NCBI GenBank assembly: GCA_008973525.1
Contig: WACJ01000514.1
Location: 1,426,001-1,490,000 of the forward strand
DNA: 64,000 nt
Direction of reading: 5' to 3'
DNA from: Stenopsyche tienmushanensis
Lineage: Eukaryota; Arthropoda; Insecta; Trichoptera; Stenopsychidae
Below are positions 36,894 through 47,940 of the stretch, piece after piece (position 1 is the first letter of the stretch; each line of letters starts with the position of its first letter). Made by a program: the position numbers and the translations under genes. Under the pieces are notes generated by a model. The model saw only the letters and a list, made by a program, of their open reading frames with translations, searched no databases and was not told the DNA's origin.

Positions 36894-37516
36894 TTACGAT
36901 ATATATACTGTGAAAAGACAAATATCTTTCACTGCTTTCTTTTCCTTTTTCGTCAATTTAAACTGATGTTTAAATAAATAAAAATAACACGTAGATTTAG
37001 CCATCCATTTAGCATGGTGAAGACCAGCAGATTTCCTAAATGAAACTCCTTTTTCAGGAATTCCTCCCAAGGAAATGATGGAAAGATTCAGTAGCTCTTT
37101 ATAGTCATCTCGAGTTTGATACATTTGAAGTTGTTTTTGAGCAAAATAAATTCTGTCTGCAGTAACATTTTCTATGATTTTTGAGGACCTGGTATTATAA
37201 ATTACTGTTTTATAATCACTTTGATCAATTTTATCTCAGTTCTTCGTAAACCTTTTAAGCAATTAGATATTAGTAGCACTAGATGGATCAAACGATTGAC
37301 TTACTACAACTTCTAACATAATTACCATTATATGATGGCAACAAGCTAGGCAAAACATATCTTTTTCCATTTTCTGCTCCAGAAGAACACAAGTTCCATT
37401 TTTCAAGCTGGTGTTTACAGCTGTAGTGTTAAAACATAAACGTAATACTTCACCAATAGAAGGTAACTTTGATTGATGCAGATTTGGTGTTGATTGATCG
37501 ATAAGCCAAATATTGG
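36894..37516 (-). pseudogene. Transposon-derived protein relic (family not assigned)
   Basis: One minus-strand frame runs about 200 codons with only two internal stops (near 37265 and 37236). It reads LRLCFNTTAVNTSLKNG, CVLLEQKMEKDMFCLACCHH, DPSSATNI, LLKRF, then RDDYKELLNLSIISLGGIP and LHHAKWMAKSTCYFYLFKHQ. I recognise this order (F-T-T-x-x-N-T, LEQK, HH, RDDYxELLxL, HHARWMAK) from multicopy arthropod proteins of transposon origin, but cannot name the superfamily. It is truncated at both ends and not functional. Confidence 0.6.
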
Positions 37517-37899
37517 TTTAATTTTTAATTAATAAATTCCCGCCATTGTTTATGGAGTCCAGGAGAAGTTGAAATAAGTACGTATAATTGGGGAAACAAA
37601 AAGTGCACACTCTCACTAATGATTGAATTTGAAGTAAGGAACAGGGCAGGGCTCAATTTCAATACGTACCCGCAGGAATAAGAAAGGGGGGAAGGAGAGG
37701 AAGACATAAGCGCAAGTAGGAACGATGTAGCGAACTCTCAAATATTTGTATAAAAAATATATAAAAAAAACACGTTTTCGTTTTTTAAGGGCAGAACATC
37801 ATATGATGGGGTGATCCCCCAATTTTCAATAAAAAAATTTCATCAGACATAACATCTCAAGTTTTAACTGGTTTATTAACTTTAAATTTAGTATAAATA

Positions 37900-38070
37900 T
37901 TTTATATATATCTTTCTATCGTCTCTACCAGATTTATCTCAAAAATACATTTTTTTAACTATTTTTAAAATATTTAAAACTATGAAAAAATAAGGCTGAA
38001 AATGACTTTTGAACAATGGCCACTTTGTAAAAAATTTTTTTTTAGATAGGGACTATAACCATATCTTTAA
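37900..38070 (-). repeat. Repeat B, copy 3 (reverse orientation)
   Basis: On the minus strand the blocks TTATAGTCCCTATCTAAAAA, TGGCCATTGTTCAAAAG, CAGCCTTATTTTTTCATAG and ATCTGGTAGAGACGATAG follow the same order as in copy 1 near 19560-19720. Strongly diverged. Confidence 0.45.
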
Positions 38071-39841
38071 TAATTAAGTATCGTTTTTATTTTAAATGAC
38101 TGGGAGGGTCGAAATCATGTCACACAGGACATGCCCTTTTTTACCCCCATACACTTTATCAGATTATAACTTTTTAAAAAATACACGCTAAAAATATTTT
38201 TTATCGAACTTAAAAAATACCCAAAATGTGTCCTTCTAGACTAGAATACAATTTTGTTAAGAATTTATTATTAATTTATAAACTTATTAAAAAAGACTTT
38301 ATTATAACTATTGATACACGATGTCAATACCCTGCCGTTGCCTAAATAAATTCTGAACTTAATCTATATTAATGTTGATGCTCTGATCCAACCACAATTT
38401 AAATGATAATTTTATCTCATATTTCCTCGTCTTGAGATTTTTTGGCGAATATTTGACCTCATAAAAGCAGGTTCTATTTTTATGGCTCCTAAATAACACT
38501 TAGTGTACCTTAAATTTGATATAAAATCCGGCAACAGATGACATAATGTGCAAGGCTGGCTTTGGCGTTGATTCCAATAAAAATGGCATTAAAATTTTAA
38601 TGTAGGATTTGCATTTCATCATTTTATGTCCACGAGAAAATTTTAGGGGGCAATACTACTCCGGTTAACGGTAAGGCACCGCTCAAATAACGGAAAACTG
38701 AACAGAATAACAACGAGATCTTAAGTAGCCCGTAAACAAATAAATAAAAACTGTAAACGCCCAGTTCGGGATTTTACTACTTTTGAAAGCATCACGCAGT
38801 GTCCTCGAGAGGTTCATTGCAGTTTATGGACGGACTTTCAAGCAGAGGAGGAGGCGATAAGCCTTCGTTTAAGTGCCAAATTTTCCAAGGCTGCATTGGC
38901 ATAAAACTTCAATAAAACACCCCTTATGGTATCCTTACGACGAAGTGACGGCGCAGGGTAAATTCTTGTACTATCCGGATATCTTTAAAAGCACTGTACG
39001 GTTGTGCCTGAAAAGCTTTGATGCTATTTGAACGGATGCACTTATGGTTAACGATATGTTTGCGAGTGGGATAGCTTTAAAATCTGGACGATATTTATTG
39101 CATATCGTTGATATGTCTGATGCATTCTTATCTCACGTGATTTTATGGATCTGCAAAATTTTGAGTATTGAAAAAACCCGGAGCTTCAGCCACAGGAATG
39201 CGGTGACATTTGATATCCCTCGTCTGATAATTTTGATTTTTAAATGAAAAAGAGCCATGTTTCTCAATTGATTTGAATAAATTAGTCTATCAATCACGAA
39301 TTATTCAAATCAGTATACCATCAACGAAATATGTACTATAGGTAAGGTGAGATATACGTATTTTACCAATAAATGTTGAATCTTATTAATCATTTCATTG
39401 TTCAAGATTTTTAATAATACGTTAGCACAACGTACGTAGCTTAACGATACATGGTTATCTTTTAATAATATCAACATTTCTTTTAGATTTGGGGAAGTTT
39501 GTAAGGGTGGTGGAAGATCAAGTCCGGTGACGACGTATGTGTGCTACCGAGTGCGGTGACGCATCTAAGATGATCGCACACTCCTCCCTTATCCACAATA
39601 TGATCGTTATTATACTTATATTTTAAAAAACTTTAATTTTTTCTCTTTTGAATCAGTGTAAATTTAATCTTCTTCAAATACATATCTATTCAGAGCGCGC
39701 GTTTTAAATAAGGTAGTTTCCCTGCTGCACTCTGTAATAATAGTTTCTGAGGTAGAGTTGCGTGATATCAATGACGATGACAAGAAGACAGACATCATTA
39801 TCAATCGACAGATTCATTATCAATCGAACTCATTTCCTGTG
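38071..39841. other. Intergenic DNA without recognisable genes
   Basis: AT-rich, with a few GC-richer patches near 38650-38900 and 39500-39600 that show no motif I can name. Confidence 0.4.
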
Positions 39842-39900
39842 AGCTACCTCTTCCCTGTGGTACTTGTATCGGTTCGGTATTTTTTAGTATTTAGTCACGG

Positions 39901-40893
39901 CAAGCCCTCGCTAGGATAAACGCGTGGATGCGTGAGAATCGCCTGCAGCTAGCGGTGGAGAAAACGGAGGCAATGATATGCAGCAGGAGAAGGAGACCGA
40001 GGGTCAAAAAGCTTGTTGTGAACGGTCACGAGGTGGAATACAGCAAATCGCTGAGATACCTCGGGATCCTCTTGGACAACAAGCTGACCTTCAGAAGACA
40101 CATTGAAGCAACTGCGCAGAAGGCGCAGAAGGTGGCCAGTGAGCTCGGACGGCTCATGCCCAATGTCGGAGGGCCAAAGCCGTGCAGAAGGAAAATCATA
40201 AATGAGGTTATCCATTCAATACTTCTGTACGGTGCCCCGATATGGTACGAGTCACTCCGTCACGAGAGCTATAGGAAAAAACTGGCTGGGGTCCAGCGAC
40301 AGGGAGCGCTCCGAGTCACCACAGCATATAGAACAGTATCAGAAGAAGCGGTGCTCGTGATTGCAGGAATCCCGCCGCTGGACCTCCTAGCAAAAAAGAG
40401 GGCCTTGGACTATGAAGATCCCAAAAACCGCAACAAACATGAACAGAAACTGAAGGAAGCCTGGCAACAGAGATGGGATCAGTCCACAAAAGGAAGATGG
40501 ACCCACCGACTTATACCGGTCGTAAGTCGGTGGAGGGCCAGAAAATACGGCGAAACGACCTACCGCTTAACTCAGGCGCTCACCGGACATGGATGTTTCG
40601 GAGCGTACCTAAAGCGGATTGGCAAGGAAACATCTGCCAATTGCCACCACTGCCAAGCGGAGGTCGATGATGCAGAGCACACCATCATTAGCTGTGAGGC
40701 TTGGGCACCCCAGAGGAAATTGCTGAAACAAGCACTCGGGGTAGCCGAGCTCAACGCCAACAACATGATCCACAGCATGATGGAGAGCAAGAAGAACTGG
40801 GACCTTTGGCGCGAATACGTGGAAGAGATTCTGAGCGCCAAAGAGGGCAGTGAAAGAGAGAGACGCAGAGCGCAACAGCCTCTCCAACAATAG
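39901..40893 (+). CDS. LINE ORF2 C-terminal fragment: reverse-transcriptase thumb and C-terminal zinc knuckle
   Basis: The frame is open from the insertion junction at base 39901 (QALARINAWMRENRLQLA) to TAG at 40891-40893, 330 codons. The first 27 bases lie before the first ATG, as expected for a truncated copy. LRYLGILLDNKLTFRRHI is the conserved segment that follows the catalytic FADD box in R1/jockey-type reverse transcriptases; the FADD box itself is lost. Towards the end CHHCQAEVDDAEHTIISC gives a CX2CX8HX4C knuckle, as in R1-clade elements, thought to bind nucleic acid. The whole protein would carry an endonuclease and reverse transcriptase; this piece cannot act alone and has no promoter of its own. 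Degenerate relatives are at 33403-33925 and 60720-61690. Confidence 0.88.
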   Translation, partial: QALARINAWMRENRLQLAVEKTEAMICSRRRRPRVKKLVVNGHEVEYSKSLRYLGILLDNKLTFRRHIEATAQKAQKVASELGRLMPNVGGPKPCRRKIINEVIHSILLYGAPIWYESLRHESYRKKLAGVQRQGALRVTTAYRTVSEEAVLVIAGIPPLDLLAKKRALDYEDPKNRNKHEQKLKEAWQQRWDQSTKGRWTHRLIPVVSRWRARKYGETTYRLTQALTGHGCFGAYLKRIGKETSANCHHCQAEVDDAEHTIISCEAWAPQRKLLKQALGVAELNANNMIHSMMESKKNWDLWREYVEEILSAKEGSERERRRAQQPLQQ

Positions 40894-41087
40894 AATAGGG
40901 CCAATCACCTAAGGCCAGACTACCTGTCCTCCCGAAGCAATGTGGAAAACAATACCAGGAGGACAGAGAAGGACAAGGGCGGGTTTAGTGGGCAGGCACG
41001 ACCGAACAATCGTGAATCCTACACTGCCCAGCTTCACTGGGCGTCTTGCGAAGATTTTCTCGCCCACAGAAAAAAAAAAAAAAAAAA
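39901..41087 (+). mobile_element. 5'-truncated R1/jockey-like LINE with perfect 14-bp target duplication
   Basis: GTATTTAGTCACGG occurs at 39887-39900 and again at 41088-41101, directly after a 17-base A tail. The insert therefore runs from 39901 to 41087 and holds the 3' part of a LINE: coding sequence to 40893, a 3' UTR with a GCCCAG-CTTCA-CTGGGC hairpin, and poly(A). Truncation at the 5' end is typical of target-primed reverse transcription. Identical duplications and a clean frame imply a fairly recent insertion. Confidence 0.93.
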
Positions 41088-41411
41088 GTATTTAGTCACG
41101 GAAACGAGTTGTCCTTCGAACAGCTTAAAACCGTTCTCCCTTGTTTGCCTAGACTGTAGAGCCTTTGATATAGTCTCCACCAACTACTGTAATCGGCTGT
41201 TCCACACATCCCTTCATGGGTACGCAGCACAGGGTGACCTGCGTACCCAGCTCATGTTAGCTGGGCTACCCCAGCAGCACTTGATGAGCAAACCGACGAG
41301 GCTACTTTCGCATACCTCTACACCACATCATTATCCCAAGGGTTCAATCGTTGCCCACGGGTATAGGATTGGCTCTTCCCCTTGGGTTTTATGGATGGGA
41401 CGTGGAATCAG

Positions 41412-42524
41412 CTCGAAGACCAAGAATGATCTTCCATTCTTCTTGTAGACGTCAGATCTAACATCTTCCTTGCAAGATTTTTTCATTTGCTAGAAAGATG
41501 GACTGCGACACGTCGAAGTTATGCATTTATTTTGATCACGGTGAAATTGATGATAAGTGACCACCGAGTATTAATGATAACCCTGCCCTCGAGCAGATAA
41601 TAGTATAAATCGTATAAAATTTGTTAATACAACGATACATTTTTGATCATAAAGAAAATACCCAGAAGAGCTGTCAATGGAATCAAAATTTTAATTAAAC
41701 AAAGCTGAATAAAGTAGAGATATTTGAATATAAGAGTAATATTATTCGTAGAACAATGAGATACTAATGAACATGGCATACAATAAGCCGGAAATTTAAA
41801 TCCAATGACCTGAACCTTCATTTGAAAGAATTAAATGAAGTTAAGCGTCAAAATGTATACTATAAAATAGAATAGAAGTTGATTTTAATTTAAAAGCTGA
41901 CAGATTAAGTCAAGAAGAGAAAATCATATTTGCAGTAAAATGTTACTGTGTGCTCTATCGGAGTACTTTAAAACAGTATTTGGTTCTTTATTCACCCAAA
42001 CATTTACATGCATACTACAAAAATGTCTCAGTAATGGAAAAAGGCAGTGAGGGTATTTCCAGGAGACCAGGGGATGCTTCCGAAATTGAATGTGTGCAAC
42101 AGTGGATGAAATACTCAATTCTATTATAGTGTGATGTCGGTGAAATGTCTTGGAAAATTGTACGTTGTGGAAATGAAGCAAAGTTATTACAAAAAAACTC
42201 TTGAATGACGTTTTTGCTACAAATATGTGAGTGGTTTTTCATGCTTGATTTGCTTGTCATGAAGTCACGGCTTTGTTAAAAATCTCAAGATAACAGATGT
42301 ACTGAAATCTATATCGAATTATTAAATAAAAATACAAAATCTCATAGAAAAGTCATAGTCTATTTATTTTCATCACTGTATTTTAGGATATGGAATATAC
42401 CACATTGTAGAATATGGAATGGCTAAAAATTGGTCCATTGATGGTGCAAAATAAATTAACACCCATGCTGGATCAAAATTGTCAAGGTTTCAAGAATTTA
42501 AATGATTAATTAAGTTTTTTTAAC
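41412..42524. other. Intergenic DNA without recognisable genes
   Basis: AT-rich; overlapping minus frames at 41924-42260 show no recognisable motif. Confidence 0.45.
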
Positions 42525-42885
42525 TCAACGGTTTGGCGACTAGCTCCAAAGCACCTGCATTCTGGTATAAAAATCATTGAAAAATTAACATGCATTGCTG
42601 CTAATATATTTAATAACGACTGCAGCTTCATTTTGAAGAAGATGAATACATTAAATATAATTATTGGCATGTACTGTAAAATCTTTGCTGAAAATACCGA
42701 TGAAGCGCGGATAGCGAGGTAGAACAGTAAGAGTCTTTCTGAGACAAAAGCAGCTCGTATAGCCCGAAAACAACAGTTAGTCGAAGATAATAAACTATTT
42801 GAGAAAGCTGAAGATCTATTATATGCACTTGGAATCACTGATTAATCGATAAGTCGCTAAAATTGATAGTTTTATCGTATTGAAA
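42525..42885 (+). pseudogene. MULE-like transposase C-terminal relic, copy 1
   Basis: One frame from 42531 to TAA at 42843-42845 reads LAPKHLHSGIKIIEK, DCSFILKKMNTLNIIIG, ENTDEARIAR, a TAG at 42721-42723, then SLSETKAARIARKQQLVED and AEDLLYALG. The region matches 46486-46885 closely, including the position of the TAG, and similarity continues past the stop to about 42880. In arthropods this domain belongs to Mutator-like transposase proteins (pattern TQNANEsfN...PK). The N-terminal transposase core is absent. Confidence 0.7.
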
Positions 42886-45800
42886 CATTAAACGAGATTA
42901 TCCCGAAACTGCATTTTCAAAATGTTCGCCAGTTGTAGCTTAAAAAGTTGTTGATCGATCTGACTGAAATTTTGGGATGTTTTTTACTATAATATTATCT
43001 AGTTAACTAAGTTAAAGTTTTAAGGTTTTCGCGTAAATAAATAATTTTTTGGGGTAAAAATTATCAAGAAAATGATAAAAAATATGAAAGTTTAACTAAA
43101 AAGCCTACTAAATCTTAAATTTTATACTTTTTTATAGCTTAGATAACTGCCTAGAAATATTGAAAATCAAAAAATATTTCTATTTTCTGTTTCAGTCCAA
43201 CCTTTTTTAACAACAACGTTTTAACATTTTTGAGCGTTTAAAAGGATTGCCTCCCTTAAAAATGGTTAAATTCGAGAACATATACATCACCCTAGTAATA
43301 CCCTTAAGCTTAATATATTTTATCATGAGTTTTAATCTAAACGCTACAATTTTTCTCATTTGCATTGTAAATGTACATGTGTAAATAATGAACTAGTTAA
43401 AATTCCGTAATCGATACTCGATTAGCTGCCAATGAAAATATCACCTCCATTTTAACTATATTTCCTTGTTATTTTTAGGTTCGAGTTTGAATAACAGTGT
43501 ATAAAATCATACATCGAATATTATTATTGCTCAGTTAAAATAAAATCAAACTTTTGATAACCAATACGGTAAGTTGGATATATGAAACCTTTCACATTAC
43601 GACGGAAAATTGAGAAAGCTTTGAATATTATGTGTTAATTTGATATAACAAAACCCACACATCATGTTTTATTGTGAGCTTCTAAAATATGATTTTTATA
43701 AATTTTATAATGAAGCAAGTTTATATCAAATTATTATGGAATTTTCTATGTCGTCGTATCATATTAATTTGGATTTGATGAATGGTAATCTTAAATGTAT
43801 ATAGAATTATATTTATTTGGATGAACACGTCCTTTGTTCATAGCCTTGATTTTTGAGACAGCCCAGTTCTTAGGAAGCTCTTTGATATTATGAAAATTAA
43901 TTGACGATGGAAGTTGAACAGAGAATAAGTTTTGTTCAAAAATAATTAACTTGATTTATAAAAGAGTCTTGTAGAAATGACCTTGTTTGGTGCTTGAGAA
44001 AAATATTTAAATAGATCCATTGTTTTGTCACTGTTAACAATGATAGATATGATGGTGTAATTATATATTTTTTAATTTAAAGGACAATGAATTGGGTTGA
44101 TGATGATTATTTAAGGCAAATTTAAATTTTACATCCTTTGAACATTTTTTACAAAAATTTACAAAGTACGTTGAAGTAAAAAAGATTTATGTCGGTGTGT
44201 AATCAAAGCTAGTGAACCAATTCTCATTAAGAGTAAGCGTCTTCCTTATTATTCTAAGGTCCATCAAGATCCAGCAGACCATGGAGGAAACAATAAGAGC
44301 TAGTCAAATGCGAAGGAGTATATAATGTTCAAGTGCTCGACTAGCAGTTGTTCGGGTCAGGTCAATAAAATGCGAATAATTGCACCTTGTTTGAATACTG
44401 TAGAACAATGTACACGTGATGCAAGTGAAATTTTGACGAAATCAACTATTAAATAGCAACTCTCGATTGCTCAATGGACGATCCAAGCAAAAAACACATC
44501 AATTCAGCAAATTTAATGTGGTTCTAATTCTTACGCAATTAATGAAATTAAAGCCATGGTCAAAGTTGAACATAGTACTAATAACACAAACGATGACCTC
44601 TTCGAAATACATCAAATTTTAATATCAATCAACATGGTGCAGACATAACGTCGCAGAATTTTCATTTTCAGCTCAGCATAATTCATTATTAAATCGTGCC
44701 GAAACGAAACAATACAACTTAAACTGCCCAATTACAATTGTCATAGACGATGAAGATGGATGGTATCTTTGCAGAATACAAATGGAATCTCAGCAAAAAC
44801 ATCAGGAATACAATTAGATTGTATGCAAAACGATTTCCACAATTATCATACCCGAATCCCGAATAATTCAGGGCTGTGACAAAATAAGCCATAACAAATT
44901 CGCACTTCCGAGAGCTCCAAACTCCCATCCAAAAACGCACAGCTATAAATCCTTCACGATTAATGCGCTGTGATTTTTTTCGAGATTTCGAGAATTCGAA
45001 ACGGAGTATTTCGAAAATCTGACCTTGCAAATTATGAAACATGCTCCGTTCGATAAAAAAAACTCGATCGAAATTGACGATAATATGATTAGATGAATTC
45101 TCGTCCGTACTCGTATCATTCTAACATAATGAAGAATACGGATGCTTAAATCATGTGCCAAAGCAAATAAGCATCACTTGCTAACCACATATTTCTGGCC
45201 TTTGTTTTGCATCCTTTTCCATAAATACATTGCTCATTTCGTTGTGCGAATTTTGATGAAAAATTTGAAAAAACCCATTTTTTACACTCTAAAATGAAAG
45301 CCAAGCAGTGACCGCTGGCGTATAGGCATTGTGAAATTACAGCATCTCGTATTTCCATAGCATTTAATATGAGTATTTTTTCATTATATATAAGATTGAT
45401 GTTAGTAGCCATCTCCCAGTTTATAAAATATATAAAAAGATTGTACGCTTTATAGTTCCAGCGGCATGGTGTATGACTGATGTACATATAGAAAATTGTG
45501 CGCGAGGCTGCGGGGGAGAGATAGCACTGTCGCTCCCGCAGTGCCAATCCTGGCGTGCTTATGAAATAGAGATTTTTTTTAATCAGTAACACCCCTAATA
45601 ATTTTATTTACGAGCTGCCATTAAATCAAAGCTATATATTGATGATAAAGATTAAAGAGGTCATCCCGTGTGTTGATTTAAAAAAAAAACGATTTTTTTT
45701 TATTACATAAATTGTATCTAAATATAGTGTAGAATATGTGGATAAAGTGATTTTCCAATATTTGGGGTCTTTCGGTAGTTACAGCATATTCGATCACTCT

Positions 45801-45887
45801 ATGCGGCGGAGAATCGATTCCGTCTTTTGCACATCGGTTTCTTACTTCAGCCCTTTTAAAACAAACAGAAAGTTGGTGCAAAATGGC
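42886..45887. other. Intergenic DNA without recognisable genes
   Basis: AT-rich. The longest frame, 45592-45146 on the minus strand (148 codons), and 45042-44719 (minus) have no recognisable domain. No repeat pairs noticed. Confidence 0.4.
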
Positions 45888-45959
45888 GCAAGGTTGAAAG
45901 AGGAGAATTCAATAATTTCCACCACCACAAGCCACCTTTGACTGCAAAAGTTAAAAAAA

Positions 45960-46271
45960 ATCATTAAACCAGTCTATAAAGATTTAACACGAGATGAACT
46001 GTTGACCAGATGTTTGGGAACACAAACAAAATATAGCAATGAATCATTAAATTCATTGATGTGGATTTTCACTCATATACATCTGCATTCTGGAATTGTT
46101 GAAATAGCATATTTTCTTATAGTGATTATCTTCAATGAAGGATTTAATGGCATTTTAAAAAGTTTAAGTTCAAATTGGCCACGCAACTCAAGCTACCGAT
46201 GTCCAAACCTCTTTGGTTCAAATCAGAAAATCATATATACCGCTATAAGCAAAAATGTTAAAATATTTTAA
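45960..46271 (+). pseudogene. MULE-like transposase C-terminal relic, copy 2 (diverged)
   Basis: The frame reads KPVYKDLTRDELLTRCLG, then TQTKYSNESLNSLMW, HIHLHSGIVEIAYF and IIFNEGFNGILKSL, ending at TAA (46269-46271). It aligns with copy 3 (MYKDLSRDELLQ-stop-CLGGHTQNANECFN...LHSG) but is much more diverged, and the segment after ILKSL no longer resembles it. It lies immediately before copy 3 in the same direction. Confidence 0.6.
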
Positions 46272-46885
46272 TAAAGAAAAGAAAGATAGAGAAGTTCGAG
46301 GAATAAAAAAAAAGACATTATCATGGGAACCAGACTGGAGTCAAAAGCTGGTGCAAATGGCAGAAAACCATTGCTTAAAAAAATATGCAAAGTTTGAAAA
46401 TCTGGCTCCGTTTCTTGACCAAGAGATAAAACAGCATCTCTTCCCTATGTATAAAGATTTGTCCAGGGATGAATTACTTCAATGATGCTTGGGTGGCCAT
46501 ACCCAAAATGCTAATGAATGTTTTAACCCGATGGTTTGGCGACTGTCTCCAAAGCACCTGCATTCTGGTATAAAAATCATTGAAATATTAACATACATTG
46601 CTGCTGGGAAATTTAATAACGACTGCAGCTTCATTTTGAAGACGATGAATACATTAAATATAATTATTGGCACCTACTGTAAAATCTTTGCTGAAAATAC
46701 CGACGAAGCGCGGTTAGCGAGGTAGAACCGTAAGAGTCTTTCTGAGACAAAAGCAGCTCGTATAGCCCGAAAACAACAGTTAGTCGGAGATAATCAACTA
46801 TTTGAGATAGCTGAAGATCTATTATATGCACTTGGAAACATTGGTTGATCAATAAGTCACTAAAATTGATAGTTTTATGGGGCTA
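46255..46885 (+). pseudogene. MULE-like transposase C-terminal relic, copy 3 (longest)
   Basis: A single frame from 46255 to TGA at 46846-46848 has only two internal stops, TGA at 46483 and TAG at 46723. It reads LSWEPDWSQKLVQMAENH, PFLDQEIKQHLFPMYKDLSR, HTQNANECFNPMVWRLSPKH, SGIKIIEILTYIAAGKFNND, then ENTDEARLAR and KAARIARKQQLVGDNQLFE. The family assignment rests on my recollection of TQNxNESxN...PK patterns in arthropod Mutator-like transposases. It is a relic without the catalytic core. Confidence 0.7.
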
Positions 46886-47669
46886 TCTTTGATATTATTA
46901 AGAGCTTGAATATATTAGCTCTCTTCCAAAAAATATGATATACGATCTAGAAGATCTGCAAGTAAATTACGCCTAAGGCAGGCTTATTGATTTTTAATTA
47001 ATTTTTCTTCAAATATCCCTAGTTTAAATGATCTTTTCCTCGGGCTTTATTCACGAATGAGATCATATGTGTGACTCGAAAGGCTCTTCATTGTGGTTCT
47101 TTAGGTCTGCGAAGATATATCTAATTTATTTAAAGGGCTTTTAACCTTCTAAAATTCCCCCGTCGGCACACAAGGACGCGGCTTAAGTCAAATGCTTCTT
47201 TTTAACCCTCCGTTTCGCAATCCATTTTTCATCTAAGAGACACTCAAGACGTTTTCGAGGACTAATATTTTATATATATTTTTTAATTTATCCTTCTACT
47301 TGAATGCATGGCTTTGCATGATGGATATAGGAAGATATTTCGATGTTTTTTTCTTTCTGTCGAACAAAAAATGTACAGGCGCTGGGAGCTAGCCAAAAAG
47401 TGTATGAATTTGTCTCGGCACAACAATTCCCATTATTCCCCAAATTCATCCCTAGTATTAAGTTCGATGTAGCAAGTGATGAGATTTCATTTGAATGCTA
47501 AAATCGAAATGAATACATGATATTTTAATTGAAAAAACATTGCACAATCCTTATTTTGAATCAATTTTCGAAATTGCTTAAAATGATATGAATTGTATCA
47601 ACGATATTAACCCGTATGGTGGTGCAGTCGCATATTTGCGATCGAATTTTTTCAGAAAGAATACTATTG
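46886..47669. other. Intergenic DNA without recognisable genes
   Basis: AT-rich, no motifs or paired repeats seen. Confidence 0.45.
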
Positions 47670-47940
47670 CACGCCGAGCTCTGAGAGAGAGAAATAGAGA
47701 CGGAGTGATTATATTGCAGGTCGGAAATTGTAAATGGAAGACAGAGACGCAGACAGTATGTTGCGTACATCGTACATCGATTTCAAGTGTATTATTTATG
47801 TTTACTTGAATAAATTACCGAATATTGTGGGCTATCGACAGTGTTTATTTGTTTATGTACAAGCTTCATACAAGCTGCGACGGTTCTGACAGATAAGTGG
47901 ATTTATACGACGATAAGTGGCGGACAAGCAAATATAGCAT
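47670..47940 (+). repeat. Repeat D, copy 2
   Basis: Collinear with 27785-28085: TTGCGTACATCGTA, ATCGATTTCAAGTGTATT, CTTCATACAAGCTGCGACGG and AGTGGATTTATACGA, AAGTGGCGGA. Clearly related but shortened internally. Confidence 0.6.

Larger units (their letters stand above)
39842..41411 (+). repeat. Repeat A, copy 4, split by a LINE insertion
   Basis: Segments 39842-39900 and 41102-41411 join seamlessly into repeat A when the LINE and one copy of the 14-bp duplication are removed. The variable end starts at GAGCTACCTCTTCCCTGTGG, much closer to the constant end than in the other copies. Confidence 0.75.

Noticed and set aside
40572..40908. Minus-strand frames of about 100 codons
   Set aside because: They are shadows of the LINE reading frame on the opposite strand.
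39901..41087. Site-specific R1 insertion in 28S rDNA
   Set aside because: The target is repeat A and not ribosomal DNA, and no rRNA sequence is found in the window.
45146..45592. 148-codon minus-strand frame
   Set aside because: No recognisable domain, no homologous copy, no splice context. Its length is not surprising for a 64-kb window.
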